Below, in pieces: positions 6,451 through 13,583 of a stretch of 13,650 nucleotides of DNA (its first letter is position 1; the number at the start of each line of letters is the position of its first letter). Source of the stretch: Blastocatellia bacterium (GTDB lineage Bacteria > Acidobacteriota > Blastocatellia > Pyrinomonadales > Pyrinomonadaceae); NCBI GenBank assembly GCA_003488005.1, contig DNND01000097.1:1-13650 (forward strand), in the 5' to 3' direction. A program made the position numbers and the translations under genes. The notes beneath the pieces are model-generated. The model searched no databases and was not told where the DNA came from. It worked only from the letters and a program-made list of their open reading frames with translations.

Positions 6451-7479
6451 TTACGGGATTAACACCAATTTCCCAAACTGCGCTCGATCTTCCATCAGCT
6501 CGTGCGCGCGGCGCGCGTCAGCCAGCGGCAGTTCACGATCGACGACCGCACGAATCTTTCCGCTTTCCACAAACTTCATTGCTTCGAGTAGCTCAGCTTT
6601 AGATCCCATAAACGATCCCAGAATTGTCAGATGCCGGTAAAAAATCTGGCGCAGATCTGTTTGCGCCGCAAAACCGCTGGTGGCGCCACAAGTCACCACG
6701 CGGCCATTCGGTTTGAGCGAAGCGATTGAACCAGGCCAGGTCGCCGCGCCGGTATGCTCAAACACAACATCCACGCCACGACGGTTTGTCAGTCGCTTGA
6801 CCTCTTTGGGCCAATCGTTTTTGCTGTAGTTAACCACTTCGTCGGCGCCCAGGTCTTTGGCTTTCGCTAGTTTGTCATCGGAACTGGCGGTCGCGATCAC
6901 CCGCGCGCCGCGAAGTTTCGCCACCTGAATTCCTATCGAGCCAACGCCGCTGCCCGCTGCATGGACCAGCACGTCTTCGCCCGGTTGCACATTTGCGCGC
7001 GTCACCAGCATGTGCCAGGCGGTGACGGTGACTAACGGCAATGCGGCTGCCTCGGCCCAACTCAAGTTCTTTGGTTTCGGAATTACGTTCACTGCCGGCG
7101 CGGCGACCAATTGGGCATAGCCACCGTTGCGGCGATAACCAAGCATGTCGTAGTCACGACAAAGATTGTCGCGCCCCGACAAACACTCAAGGCAATGCCC
7201 GCACGAGACGCCCGGCTGCAGCATCACTTCATCGCCCGGATGAACCCATGAAACCAGCTCGCCAACTTCGCGCACCACGCCGGCAACGTCGTTGCCAAGA
7301 ATGTGCGGCAACGGAATTTCGATTCCCGGCAAACCGCCGCGCGCCCACACGTCGAGATGATTCAAAGCGCAGGCTTTGACTTCGACGAGAACTTCGTTGG
7401 CCTTGATGGTTGGATCGGGCGCGTCGGTGTACTCAAGCACTTCCGGCCCACCGTGTTGATTGAAGACGACAGCTTTCAT
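6451..7479 (-). CDS. Zinc-type medium-chain alcohol dehydrogenase / quinone oxidoreductase
   Basis: A 342-residue medium-chain dehydrogenase/reductase that should use NAD(P)H to interconvert an alcohol and carbonyl or to reduce a quinone-like substrate in the cytosol. The GroES-like domain includes structural-zinc cysteines C93, C96, C99 and C107 with classical spacing. The Rossmann fold shows GSGVG at 176-180. C37 is in the usual first catalytic-zinc position, but the GHE motif is replaced by G62-N63-D64, so the second catalytic-zinc ligand looks altered. Substrate is unknown. The frame is open upstream to 7578, but ATG 7479 is chosen because the family's MKAVVF start lies there and because a strong intrinsic terminator at 7520-7550 falls inside the longer version. 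It is probably monocistronic; TATTAT at 7500-7495 on the minus strand is a possible -10. Confidence 0.92.
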   Translation of the reverse strand: MKAVVFNQHGGPEVLEYTDAPDPTIKANEVLVEVKACALNHLDVWARGGLPGIEIPLPHILGNDVAGVVREVGELVSWVHPGDEVMLQPGVSCGHCLECLSGRDNLCRDYDMLGYRRNGGYAQLVAAPAVNVIPKPKNLSWAEAAALPLVTVTAWHMLVTRANVQPGEDVLVHAAGSGVGSIGIQVAKLRGARVIATASSDDKLAKAKDLGADEVVNYSKNDWPKEVKRLTNRRGVDVVFEHTGAATWPGSIASLKPNGRVVTCGATSGFAAQTDLRQIFYRHLTILGSFMGSKAELLEAMKFVESGKIRAVVDRELPLADARRAHELMEDRAQFGKLVLIP

Positions 7480-7519
7480 TGTTTGACCAACCAGATAATA
7501 CACGTTATCCAATGCCCCT

Positions 7520-7550
7520 AAAAAAGAAGGCCGCTCGAAAGCGGCCTTCT
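7520..7550 (-). terminator. Intrinsic terminator (minus strand)
   Basis: An 11-bp perfect stem, 7525-7535 pairing with 7540-7550, with a four-base loop. On the minus strand it is followed by five T residues (complement of 7520-7524). It lies 82 bp past the stop of the small lipoprotein gene 7632-7895, so it ends that operon. It also separates that operon from the dehydrogenase. Confidence 0.88.
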
Positions 7551-7631
7551 GAAGTTTGGAGTTCACCGGCGACATCAAATGGGACCACCATCGAAGCCTA
7601 AATCGATGCTAAAGCGTTCGGAGTAGATCAA

Positions 7632-7895
7632 CTAGGCAACCGGTGGCGCTTCGGGCAAATCTTCCCGGAGGAGATCGATGCTGCCGCAATTAACCGAGGA
7701 ATCCACACCGCTAAGTTCGAAAGTCGAACTTGTCGCTTGAAATTCCCCAACTACCGTATTTCCGGCGCCATCCTCATAACCATACAAATACGTTTGGCCT
7801 GCTATCAAGCCAGTAGCTGTACACGTTTTCGTTCCACTGCAGGCGGCGATAACCGCCACAACGAAAAGGAGCGCCGCCAGGATTTTCTTTCTCAT
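7632..7895 (-). CDS. Small predicted lipoprotein, unknown function
   Basis: An 87-residue exported protein. Positive residues 2-4, a hydrophobic core 5-18 and lipobox IAAC with C19 mark a lipoprotein signal. The mature part has two more cysteines (KTCTATG and VNCGSI) that could form a disulphide, and reads like a small beta-rich domain (GQTYLYGYEDGAGNTVVGEF). I do not recognise the family. The start is firm: AAGGAG at 7907-7902 on the minus strand is 6 bp from the ATG. The ATG overlaps the stop of the preceding gene as ATGA, so the two are translationally coupled. The longer open frame to 8051 is rejected because it would lose the signal peptide and Shine-Dalgarno. Confidence 0.75.
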   Translation of the reverse strand: MRKKILAALLFVVAVIAACSGTKTCTATGLIAGQTYLYGYEDGAGNTVVGEFQATSSTFELSGVDSSVNCGSIDLLREDLPEAPPVA

Positions 7896-8869
7896 GATGC
7901 GCTCCTTTCCTGAATATGATCCAGCAGCAGATTGATGGTCTGATCGTCGAAAACAAGATCGAGCGGCGTAGACGTTAGGTAGCCGTTTGCTCCGTAGGCG
8001 AAGTGGCCGTCGGGACTCGGGTAGTTCTCGCCGAGATACCGGGTCGTCCAATCCTGAGAGCCTTTCATTTCCTTAGCGAGATTTGCTTCTGAGCCACAGA
8101 GAAGATCCAGACTGGCGACTGAATAAGCAATTAGGACGGCTTGAAGCGGACTAACGCCTGAGTCTCCGTCCCTGTCGGTGGTGACGTCCCAGGCACCAGC
8201 GAACTTTTCCGGCACTGCCTCGCTCAGTGTACTGATACGCCGATGCACGACATCTGCAATCTCTCTGTGCGTCGCGCCTTTCAAGATCTCCCCCAGCGGT
8301 GTGTTCGTTTGGTTCCTCATGGCCTTGAGCTGGCCCACGAACTTGTCGGTGGAAATCAACACTAACCGGCCGGGCAGGTGAATGTCGCGGCGTACAAACC
8401 TCCGCGGCAGATCAGGGGCGTTGAATCCGCGAAGGGTATCATCCACATGTAGAATTTCTTCATCAGTTAGTCTTCCCAGCCGCTCAAAAGCAGTGCTGGT
8501 CAAAACGTCATTAAGCTCGCTAATGCTCAATCGTCTTGAGCCTCCATTCAGTGTGATCCGTTCCATTTCGGCTAGTCTTGTTTTTGTCGGGCCGCTGAGC
8601 TTTACGCCCGAGCGTTTGAAAATGAAGTTGTCAACCGAGTTAACCGAGGCGCGGATCGTTCCGGACGGGTCACCGGGCGAGGCAAACTGCACCTCGCGGC
8701 CGACACCGTCGCGAATCCGCGCGTGATATTGGCGTTTTCCCTCGGCCTGTTTGTCAGCCTGCAACGCAGACGATCTCCAGATGGTTGCGGCCGCAACCAT
8801 AAAACCGAGAACTCCGAGCACAAGCAAGAAAAACCGCGCCCGGCGAAATAGAGAAAGTAAATGTTTCAT
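7892..8869 (-). CDS. Membrane-anchored protein of unknown function
   Basis: A 325-residue protein with one N-terminal hydrophobic segment (about 12-31), either signal anchor or uncleaved signal peptide, and a large soluble part, probably outside the cytoplasm. I do not recognise the family. Visible points: many charged helical stretches, and DRDGDSG at 232-238, which resembles part of a calcium-binding loop although the glycine is one place later than in an EF-hand. ATG 8869 is chosen because AAAGGA lies 8 bp upstream and the anchor follows at once; extending to 8962 adds a cysteine- and histidine-rich tail of no family character. It forms an operon with the small lipoprotein by a 4-bp ATGA overlap, which suggests the two act together at the cell envelope. 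Confidence 0.8.
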   Translation of the reverse strand: MKHLLSLFRRARFFLLVLGVLGFMVAAATIWRSSALQADKQAEGKRQYHARIRDGVGREVQFASPGDPSGTIRASVNSVDNFIFKRSGVKLSGPTKTRLAEMERITLNGGSRRLSISELNDVLTSTAFERLGRLTDEEILHVDDTLRGFNAPDLPRRFVRRDIHLPGRLVLISTDKFVGQLKAMRNQTNTPLGEILKGATHREIADVVHRRISTLSEAVPEKFAGAWDVTTDRDGDSGVSPLQAVLIAYSVASLDLLCGSEANLAKEMKGSQDWTTRYLGENYPSPDGHFAYGANGYLTSTPLDLVFDDQTINLLLDHIQERSAS

Positions 8870-9168
8870 GTGAGAATCCTTTCGGTGAAGGGCGAATTGG
8901 ATTACTGTCGTGGGACAGTGAGTTATTGGTTTGCAACGAACGACACCGCACGCACACGCCACTCATTGGGTGAAATTTCGAGGTAAGGGGCGCGCCACCC
9001 GGCGTCAAGCGACGAGGGGAGTCTGAACGCGTATCCTGAAAAAGTCAACGATTACTTGACAACGTCTTAGTCGAATGTGATGCAGACGTTCTTGCATCGA
9101 AATCCGCAGGCGCTTCGGCCTGTTGGCTCAGGACGACCGTGTTGATTAAAAGTGGCGATGTTGAGAGT
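8870..9168. other. Intergenic region with small nested inverted repeats
   Basis: This stretch of 299 bases has no convincing gene. It must hold the promoter of the 8869-7632 operon and the end of the DUF3142 transcript, both on the minus strand. Three overlapping short inverted repeats are visible: GTCAA/TTGAC at 9044-9060, AACGTCT/AGACGTT at 9061-9067 and 9084-9090, and GATGCA/TGCATC at 9079-9084 and 9093-9098. On the minus strand the first is followed by TTTTT (9043-9039), so it could be a weak terminator. A consensus-like promoter was not found. Confidence 0.4.
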
Positions 9169-9948
9169 TCATTTGATAAATGGTATTTGATCGACGTCCT
9201 GCTTTTGCCAGGCGCGGTTAGAGAAAACATACAGACGGCGAGAGGATTGGAACTTCATGTGCAATGGTTCATCGAGTGCGATTCCATAACTGTGCCGGCA
9301 AAGAGGTTCGCGAAAATCGTTGTCGCTTTCCAAATAGGCTTTGATTGGCTGGTTGTCCAATCCCATACGAAAAATCATGGGCACCGCTTCGTCAACCGGC
9401 AAGTCCTGTAACCAGCGATCAGCTACGCAGAACGAGGCAAGCGCGGTCATTGTCAGCGGCATACCGGCCGGCAGTTGCTTTCGCAGATCTATAAGGAGGG
9501 TGCGGTAAAACTCACGTTCCGATTTGGCGACATCGTAATCAATTTGGACTGCCGTAACATTCTGAAGGCTGGTCGTTTTTACAATTAACGACAACAATCG
9601 CTGCCGCTGTGCGTCGCTAAGCGCGGGTTGTTCGCCAATAGTTTTTTTCCCCTCGATGCGTGTAACTGCGATGAGTTTAGTTTCAGGTGAAAGCTTGAGT
9701 GGCTGATGACGAGGTTGATAGATGACGTCCTCGCCTTTAATGATCAGTGTTTGTGCCAGGAAGGCGACGCCGAAGCGTTCCGGATCCAGAAACTCCAAAT
9801 CCTCCGGCCTTTCCCAGGCCCAAAGAATGATTGGTGGCAGCGCTTTTTGCGCAGCGCGGATCTCAATCTTCGCGCTTCGATGACAGGCGCAAAGCGGCGC
9901 AAACAATGCGATCAGTAACAGAGTCGGAACCTGTTTACGACTGTTCAT
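9169..9948 (-). CDS. DUF3142 family lipoprotein
   Basis: A 259-residue exported protein. The signal peptide (about 1-21) ends in lipobox LCAC with C22 as the lipid-bearing residue. The rest matches my memory of DUF3142: LWAWERPEDLEFL at 42-54, GVAFLAQT at 60-67, VQIDYDVAKSEREFY at 134-148, TALASFC at 168-174 and LPVDEAVPMIFRMG at 183-196. The family function is unknown. Acidic residues D137, D139 and E144 in a strand-like segment, together with DEAVPM, recall sugar-acting TIM-barrel proteins, but this is only a hint. It probably sits on a membrane facing the periplasm. No clear Shine-Dalgarno precedes ATG 9948; the lipA stop is 104 bp upstream on the same strand, so cotranscription is possible. 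Confidence 0.82.
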   Translation of the reverse strand: MNSRKQVPTLLLIALFAPLCACHRSAKIEIRAAQKALPPIILWAWERPEDLEFLDPERFGVAFLAQTLIIKGEDVIYQPRHQPLKLSPETKLIAVTRIEGKKTIGEQPALSDAQRQRLLSLIVKTTSLQNVTAVQIDYDVAKSEREFYRTLLIDLRKQLPAGMPLTMTALASFCVADRWLQDLPVDEAVPMIFRMGLDNQPIKAYLESDNDFREPLCRHSYGIALDEPLHMKFQSSRRLYVFSNRAWQKQDVDQIPFIK

Positions 9949-10052
9949 GCAACCAAAGGTTAACCGGGTTGAGATTGTTTTGTGAGCGGGGAAGCCTCAG
10001 AAGCCAAGTGGTAAACCCTCACCGTGCCAGCAGTGTAATTCAGGATGGTCAA

Positions 10053-10985
10053 CTACGCTTCGAGTAACGCTGCGTTTTCCGCGGGACTTTCGGCTTGTTG
10101 GCGCGCGTGGTATGAGGAGCGCGTCAACGGGCTTGACTCAACATGCTTGAATCCCAGCTCCATGCCCACTTCCCGCCAGCGCTCGAATTCTTCCGGCGTC
10201 ACGTAACGTTCTACCGGCAAGCGCCGCGCGTGCGGTTGCAGGTACTGGCCAATGGTCATGATGTCGCAAGACGAGGCGCGCAGGTCCTTCATCAACTCGA
10301 CCACTTCGTCAAACTCTTCACCTAGTCCAACCATGATGCCGCTCTTGGTCAGCATGCCACGGGCTTCGCGATCGCGACGGTCTGCCGCGCGGCGCAACAA
10401 CGTCAGCGACTGTTGATAATCGGCGTCCGGTCGAACGCGGCGATAGAGTCGCGCAATCGTTTCCGTGTTGTGATTGAGCACGTCAGGCTGCGCATCGAGC
10501 ACAGTATTCAGCGCCGCTTCATCACCATTGAAATCGGGAATCAAAACTTCAATGCGGCAGGATGGATTCAACGCGCGCACTTCTCGAACCGTCTCGGCCC
10601 AATGGGCGGCGCCACCATCAGGTAAGTCGTCGCGGTTAACCGAAGTGATCACTGTGTGCGCCAGATTCAAATGCTGCACTGCCTCCGCGACGTGACGCGG
10701 TTCCTGCGGATCGAGTGACCCAGGCGCGCCTTTGCCAACTGCGCAGAAGCCGCAATGACGAGTGCAAATGTCGCCGCCAAGCATGAACGTCGCCGTGCGA
10801 TCCGACCAGCATTCGAAGATGTTTGGGCAACGCGCTTCCTGACAAACCGTGTGCAGGTTAAGGCCCTCAATCAACTTCAACACGTGGTTTTGATTGGTGG
10901 GATCGCCCAGCCGAATCTTCAGCCAGTCGGGTTTGGGCTGGCGCGGCTTTGGGACGTTGCTGATGACGCGTAGTTCGCGGGACAA
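10053..10985 (-). CDS. lipA: Lipoyl synthase
   Basis: A 310-residue radical SAM enzyme that inserts two sulphur atoms into protein-bound octanoyl groups to make lipoyl cofactor for the 2-oxoacid dehydrogenase and glycine-cleavage complexes. All signature residues are present: auxiliary cluster C48-x4-C53-x5-C59, radical SAM cluster C74-x3-C78-x2-C81, and the C-terminal R289-S-S-Y motif whose serine ligates the auxiliary cluster. Length is typical. The start is TTG at 10985: AAGGA on the minus strand lies 7 bp upstream and no other in-frame start occurs before residue 68. TAGAAT upstream on the minus strand could be a -10. lipB is not in the window, so lipoate-pathway genes are not all clustered here. 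The short tail after RSSYHA is alanine- and glutamate-rich and not conserved. Confidence 0.98.
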   Translation of the reverse strand: MSRELRVISNVPKPRQPKPDWLKIRLGDPTNQNHVLKLIEGLNLHTVCQEARCPNIFECWSDRTATFMLGGDICTRHCGFCAVGKGAPGSLDPQEPRHVAEAVQHLNLAHTVITSVNRDDLPDGGAAHWAETVREVRALNPSCRIEVLIPDFNGDEAALNTVLDAQPDVLNHNTETIARLYRRVRPDADYQQSLTLLRRAADRRDREARGMLTKSGIMVGLGEEFDEVVELMKDLRASSCDIMTIGQYLQPHARRLPVERYVTPEEFERWREVGMELGFKHVESSPLTRSSYHARQQAESPAENAALLEA

Positions 10986-11126
10986 GAGTTTTTCCTTCAG
11001 TTAGTTGCTTAGTTGAATTCTAACATTGCCGCCTCAATTAGGCATTAAGGCTGAATAGATCCTTGGTGGAATAAGACCAAGTACCACATGTCGATAACAA
11101 TGGGCTTACGATTCTGCTCGATCAAT

Positions 11127-11285
11127 GTGACATGAGGTCAGTACCGCCTGCGGTAGCGGGTGGATGGTTGATGGCAGCTATGAATTACAGAATACCGGCT
11201 GGCGTCGACCGCAATCCCCTGGTAATCGGAATTCGAAAATCACAGCACCCACCCGCTACCGCAGGCGGTACTGACCTCATGTCAC
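11127..11285. repeat. Inverted-repeat element with perfect 37-bp arms
   Basis: Arms at 11127-11163 and 11249-11285 are perfect inverse copies of 37 bp around an 85-bp middle. Each arm holds its own palindrome, TACCGCCTGCGGTA (11142-11155) and TACCGCAGGCGGTA (11257-11270), so it could fold as one long stem or as two small hairpins. The middle has no open frame of interest, so any mobility would depend on proteins supplied elsewhere, as with a MITE. I see no immediate flanking target duplication. The sequence style resembles dispersed repeats I associate with Acidobacteriota, which I cannot verify here. Confidence 0.85.
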
Positions 11286-11377
11286 TGCAATAGTGATGCT
11301 AACCGGTTGTGCGATGGTGCGGTGCCGCAAACCGCCGGTACCGCGCTGATAGTGCTTATCCCACCCATCATTTGCGC

Positions 11378-11383
11378 TATACT
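11378..11383 (+). promoter_or_regulatory. Candidate -10 for the 11422 gene
   Basis: TATACT matches the sigma-70 -10 consensus at five of six positions. A weak TTATCC at 11356-11361 lies 16 bp upstream as a possible -35. It is followed 24 bp later by a strong GGAGGT ribosome site at 11408-11413, 8 bp before ATG 11422. Placement is good; the -35 is poor. Confidence 0.4.
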
Positions 11384-11421
11384 GCGCGCAATTTGATAGA
11401 CAGCAACGGAGGTATCCCCTA

Positions 11422-11979
11422 ATGAAACGAATGCCAGCTTTTTGTGTTCTCTGCATTGTGCTCGTAGCCGGTGGCAACACCTACGCGGACATCGCTCGAC
11501 CCTCGCCGTCGCCAGAACAACCCAAGATTGTCTTTCACACCAGCATGACAGTCATACCAGATAAAAACGCGCGGGATGCACGTTTGCAAATTTCTCAGGA
11601 CAGTCTGAACGAATTGAAAGCGGCACTTGCTAACACATCTGCCGACAATTCGATCCGGCAGCGCATCGCCAACAGTCCGGCACGAACGGTCATCGCCGGT
11701 CTTTGTTTATTTCTTTCGTTGTCAATCGGCGGCATTTGGTTAATGCGTTCAGCCCAACCGCGTGGCCAGAAAACGGTTGCGTTGTTGCTGCTCGGTGTAG
11801 CTGTGGCCGGCGCCGCCGCGATCATTACACAGGCTAATGCCGGTCCGCCGCCGTCTTATCAGTGGCGCAATCTTTCGCAAAACTTGAACGCCAACAAACC
11901 AACCTACGCAAGCGTGGACATTGAGATTCTGCCGGAAGGTTACGGCATGAAGCTGGTCGTGCCGGTTAAGAATCAATAA
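11422..11979 (+). CDS. Exported protein with two transmembrane helices, unknown function
   Basis: A 185-residue protein. A signal peptide covers about 1-22 (likely cut after TYA22), followed by a proline-rich start to the mature chain, a soluble segment (about 35-87) and two helices at about 88-108 and 117-137 with a short basic turn between them. The C-terminal 45 residues (PPPSYQWRNLSQNLN onward) are soluble and beta-like. I do not recognise the family. The start is well supported by GGAGGT at 11408-11413. It is first in a plus-strand run of three membrane-associated genes: the next begins 43 bp after its stop with no terminator between, so an operon is likely. Confidence 0.8.
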   Translation: MKRMPAFCVLCIVLVAGGNTYADIARPSPSPEQPKIVFHTSMTVIPDKNARDARLQISQDSLNELKAALANTSADNSIRQRIANSPARTVIAGLCLFLSLSIGGIWLMRSAQPRGQKTVALLLLGVAVAGAAAIITQANAGPPPSYQWRNLSQNLNANKPTYASVDIEILPEGYGMKLVVPVKNQ

Positions 11980-12022
11980 GTAAGACGGACATTCCTGACT
12001 ATAGATAACCCCGAGAACATCG

Positions 12023-13081
12023 ATGGAGCGCAGCCTCAATATTGATTTGAATGCGTGGCGTCTGGGTTACCGCGCCCGGCGCCGCAACGGCGTGAAGCTG
12101 TTTGCCGCGTCGGTTATTGCTTGTGCCGGCCTGTCCGCGGCGCTGGCAACTTGGTTGCCGCTGCAACTCTCCGTCGTCACGGTGTTTCTCTTCGCCGGTC
12201 CGCACAACTGGTTTGAGTTGCGTTATTTCCTGATGCGACTGCCGGTGCGCCTTGGCAAGTCGCGCAACTTTTTTGTCGCCGCTTTTGCCGGCATCGGCGT
12301 GCTGACCGCCGGTTACCTGGCCCTGCCACTGCTTTACAACTTCACTTCGTGGTCAAGCGATGCGTGGTCCATGGTGCTGGCGTCGTGGAACACGCTCTTG
12401 CTGTTTTGGTTGGGACTGTTGATATGGCTGCGCGGCAGGAACAAACAGCGCCGCGATTGGTCCTGGGCGATGCCGGCGGCGCTCGGACTGTGTTCACTCA
12501 ACTGGCTGGCGCCGGAGCTTTTCAGCCTGGCGATTGTTTACCTGCATCCACTCGTTGCGTTGTTGTTTTTAGATCGTCATCTGCGGCGCACGCGTCCCGA
12601 ATGGGTGCGCACTTATCACCAATGTCTGGTGCTGGTGGCCGTGTTGCTGGCGGGAATTGTTTTGCGACTAACGCAAACGCCGGCTCTACCGGACGACAAC
12701 GGTTTGTTCTGGCGCATCACGCAACACTCAGGAGCGCAATTGCTTCCGGGCGTCTCGAGTCACCTGCTGGTTTCAGTCCATCTGTTTCTCGAGCTGCTGC
12801 ATTACGGAGTTTGGATCGTAGCGCTTCCCTTAATTGTGCCGGCTACAATTCGTGTGAAACAAAAACCAACTCGCGTTTGGCAAGTTAAGTCGGTAGGCAT
12901 CGCGCGCCATCCGCGCGGCTTTCCCAAACTTGTAGCAGCGGCGCTGTTGCTAGGCGCGTTTGTTGTCGCCGTGCTGTGGTTTGGTTTTTCAATCGACTAC
13001 GCCACCACGCGCGATATTTATTTCACCGTGGCCATCGCGCACGTGCTGGCTGAAGCGCCCTTTTTGCTAAAGATGCTCTGA
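12023..13081 (+). CDS. Polytopic membrane protein with conserved-looking intramembrane His/Glu
   Basis: A 352-residue integral membrane protein with about nine helices and a basic N-terminus (RRRARR-like, residues 17-21), which predicts a cytoplasmic start. I cannot name the family. Potential metal- or haem-ligand residues lie in or near helices: H61xxxE65 in AGPHNWFELRYFL, H175 in VYLHPLVAL, H247, H253, E257 and H260 in SSHLLVSVHLFLELLHYGVW, and H340xxxE344 in AIAHVLAEAPFLL. This layout recalls membrane oxygenases or haem proteins, for example loosely the Brp/Blh carotene-cleaving family, but the similarity is not firm. It may form an operon with the small glutamate-rich membrane protein downstream. 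ATG 12023 has only a weak ribosome site. A hairpin repeat begins 2 bp after the stop. Confidence 0.78.
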   Translation: MERSLNIDLNAWRLGYRARRRNGVKLFAASVIACAGLSAALATWLPLQLSVVTVFLFAGPHNWFELRYFLMRLPVRLGKSRNFFVAAFAGIGVLTAGYLALPLLYNFTSWSSDAWSMVLASWNTLLLFWLGLLIWLRGRNKQRRDWSWAMPAALGLCSLNWLAPELFSLAIVYLHPLVALLFLDRHLRRTRPEWVRTYHQCLVLVAVLLAGIVLRLTQTPALPDDNGLFWRITQHSGAQLLPGVSSHLLVSVHLFLELLHYGVWIVALPLIVPATIRVKQKPTRVWQVKSVGIARHPRGFPKLVAAALLLGAFVVAVLWFGFSIDYATTRDIYFTVAIAHVLAEAPFLLKML

Positions 13082-13083
13082 GC

Positions 13084-13170
13084 CAGTAGGCAGACGGCAG
13101 TAGCACTCGGCAGGGCGACTGAGTGCTTCCTGCTCCTGCCCGCTGCACCTGCCGACTGCTCCTGCCGTCC
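13084..13170. repeat. GGCAG-type inverted repeat, copy 1
   Basis: Begins 2 bp after the stop of the 12023 gene. Outer arms 13093-13105 and 13157-13169 pair over 13 bp with one mismatch, and an inner GCACTC/GAGTGC stem lies at 13103-13108 and 13121-13126. The first 17 bp (13084-13100) are repeated exactly at 13578-13594. It fills almost the whole gap to the next gene, whose start therefore lacks a Shine-Dalgarno. Confidence 0.82.
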
Positions 13171-13184
13171 GCCCCTGATTGAAT

Positions 13185-13583
13185 ATGTCTCCTACCGAAC
13201 TCTGGCGTTTTTTCCCACTCGGCTATCTCCTTACGATTCTGATCGAGACGCCAATTCTGGTTATTGGTCTGTCTCGGCGTCATTCGCTCAAGCGGAAACT
13301 CTTTGCCGGCGCCTGGCTTACGGCCTGCACATATCCAATCGTTACGCTCGTGTTGCCGCTTATCTTCGCGCAACACTCACGAACGCTCTATCTGTTAGTT
13401 GCGGAAACTTTTGCGCCCGTCGCGGAGTGCGCGCTGTTCTGGTTGGCTTTCGGCGAGCGCGAGCACCTGGGCCGGCCCTGCATGTGGCGAGACTTCGGCG
13501 CCATCATCGTTGCCAACCTGGCATCGTTTGGAATCGGTGAAGTGATGAACGCCTGGCAGTGGTTTGGGTTATTGAACCAGTAG
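13185..13583 (+). CDS. Small four-helix membrane protein, unknown function
   Basis: A 132-residue membrane protein with helices at about 9-29, 38-62, 68-90 and 103-125. Glutamates fall within or beside the helices: E21 in LIETPILV, E74 and E81 in VAETFAPVAECALFW, and E119 in GIGEV. They have few nearby positive residues, so they may carry protons or ions or contact a partner. I do not recognise the family. ATG 13185 is preferred; an in-frame TTG at 13179 would add two residues, and neither has a Shine-Dalgarno because the repeat before it ends only 14 bp upstream. The TAG stop is the fourth to sixth base of the second repeat copy. It probably works with the larger histidine-bearing membrane protein just upstream. 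Confidence 0.72.
   Translation: MSPTELWRFFPLGYLLTILIETPILVIGLSRRHSLKRKLFAGAWLTACTYPIVTLVLPLIFAQHSRTLYLLVAETFAPVAECALFWLAFGEREHLGRPCMWRDFGAIIVANLASFGIGEVMNAWQWFGLLNQ

Larger units (their letters stand above)
10986..11421. other. Divergent intergenic region
   Basis: This 436-bp stretch separates lipA (minus) from the 11422 gene (plus) and must hold both promoters. No gene is supported in it. It contains a small inverted repeat CTTGGT/ACCAAG at 11062-11081, the large 37-bp-arm element at 11127-11285, and a candidate plus-strand promoter at 11356-11383. The element takes up over a third of the region. Confidence 0.7.

Noticed and set aside
7480..7578. N-terminal extension of the dehydrogenase to 7578
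   Set aside because: It crosses a strong intrinsic terminator and precedes the normal family start MKAVVF.
7896..8051. Longer version of the small lipoprotein
   Set aside because: It lies out of frame within the 7892-8869 gene and would bury the signal peptide; the short start has a good Shine-Dalgarno.
8870..8962. Upstream extension of the 325-residue membrane-anchored protein
   Set aside because: No Shine-Dalgarno at the longer start, and the signal anchor begins directly after the shorter one.
9056..9084. TTGACA at 9056-9061 as a plus-strand promoter
   Set aside because: No -10 like sequence at 16-18 bp spacing and no plus-strand gene follows.
9107..9122. CAGGC/GCCTG hairpin as a terminator
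   Set aside because: The stem is only 5 bp and no T-run follows on either strand.
12349..12888. 179-residue open frame overlapping the large membrane protein
   Set aside because: It is in another frame of a well-supported hydrophobic protein and has no domain character or ribosome site.
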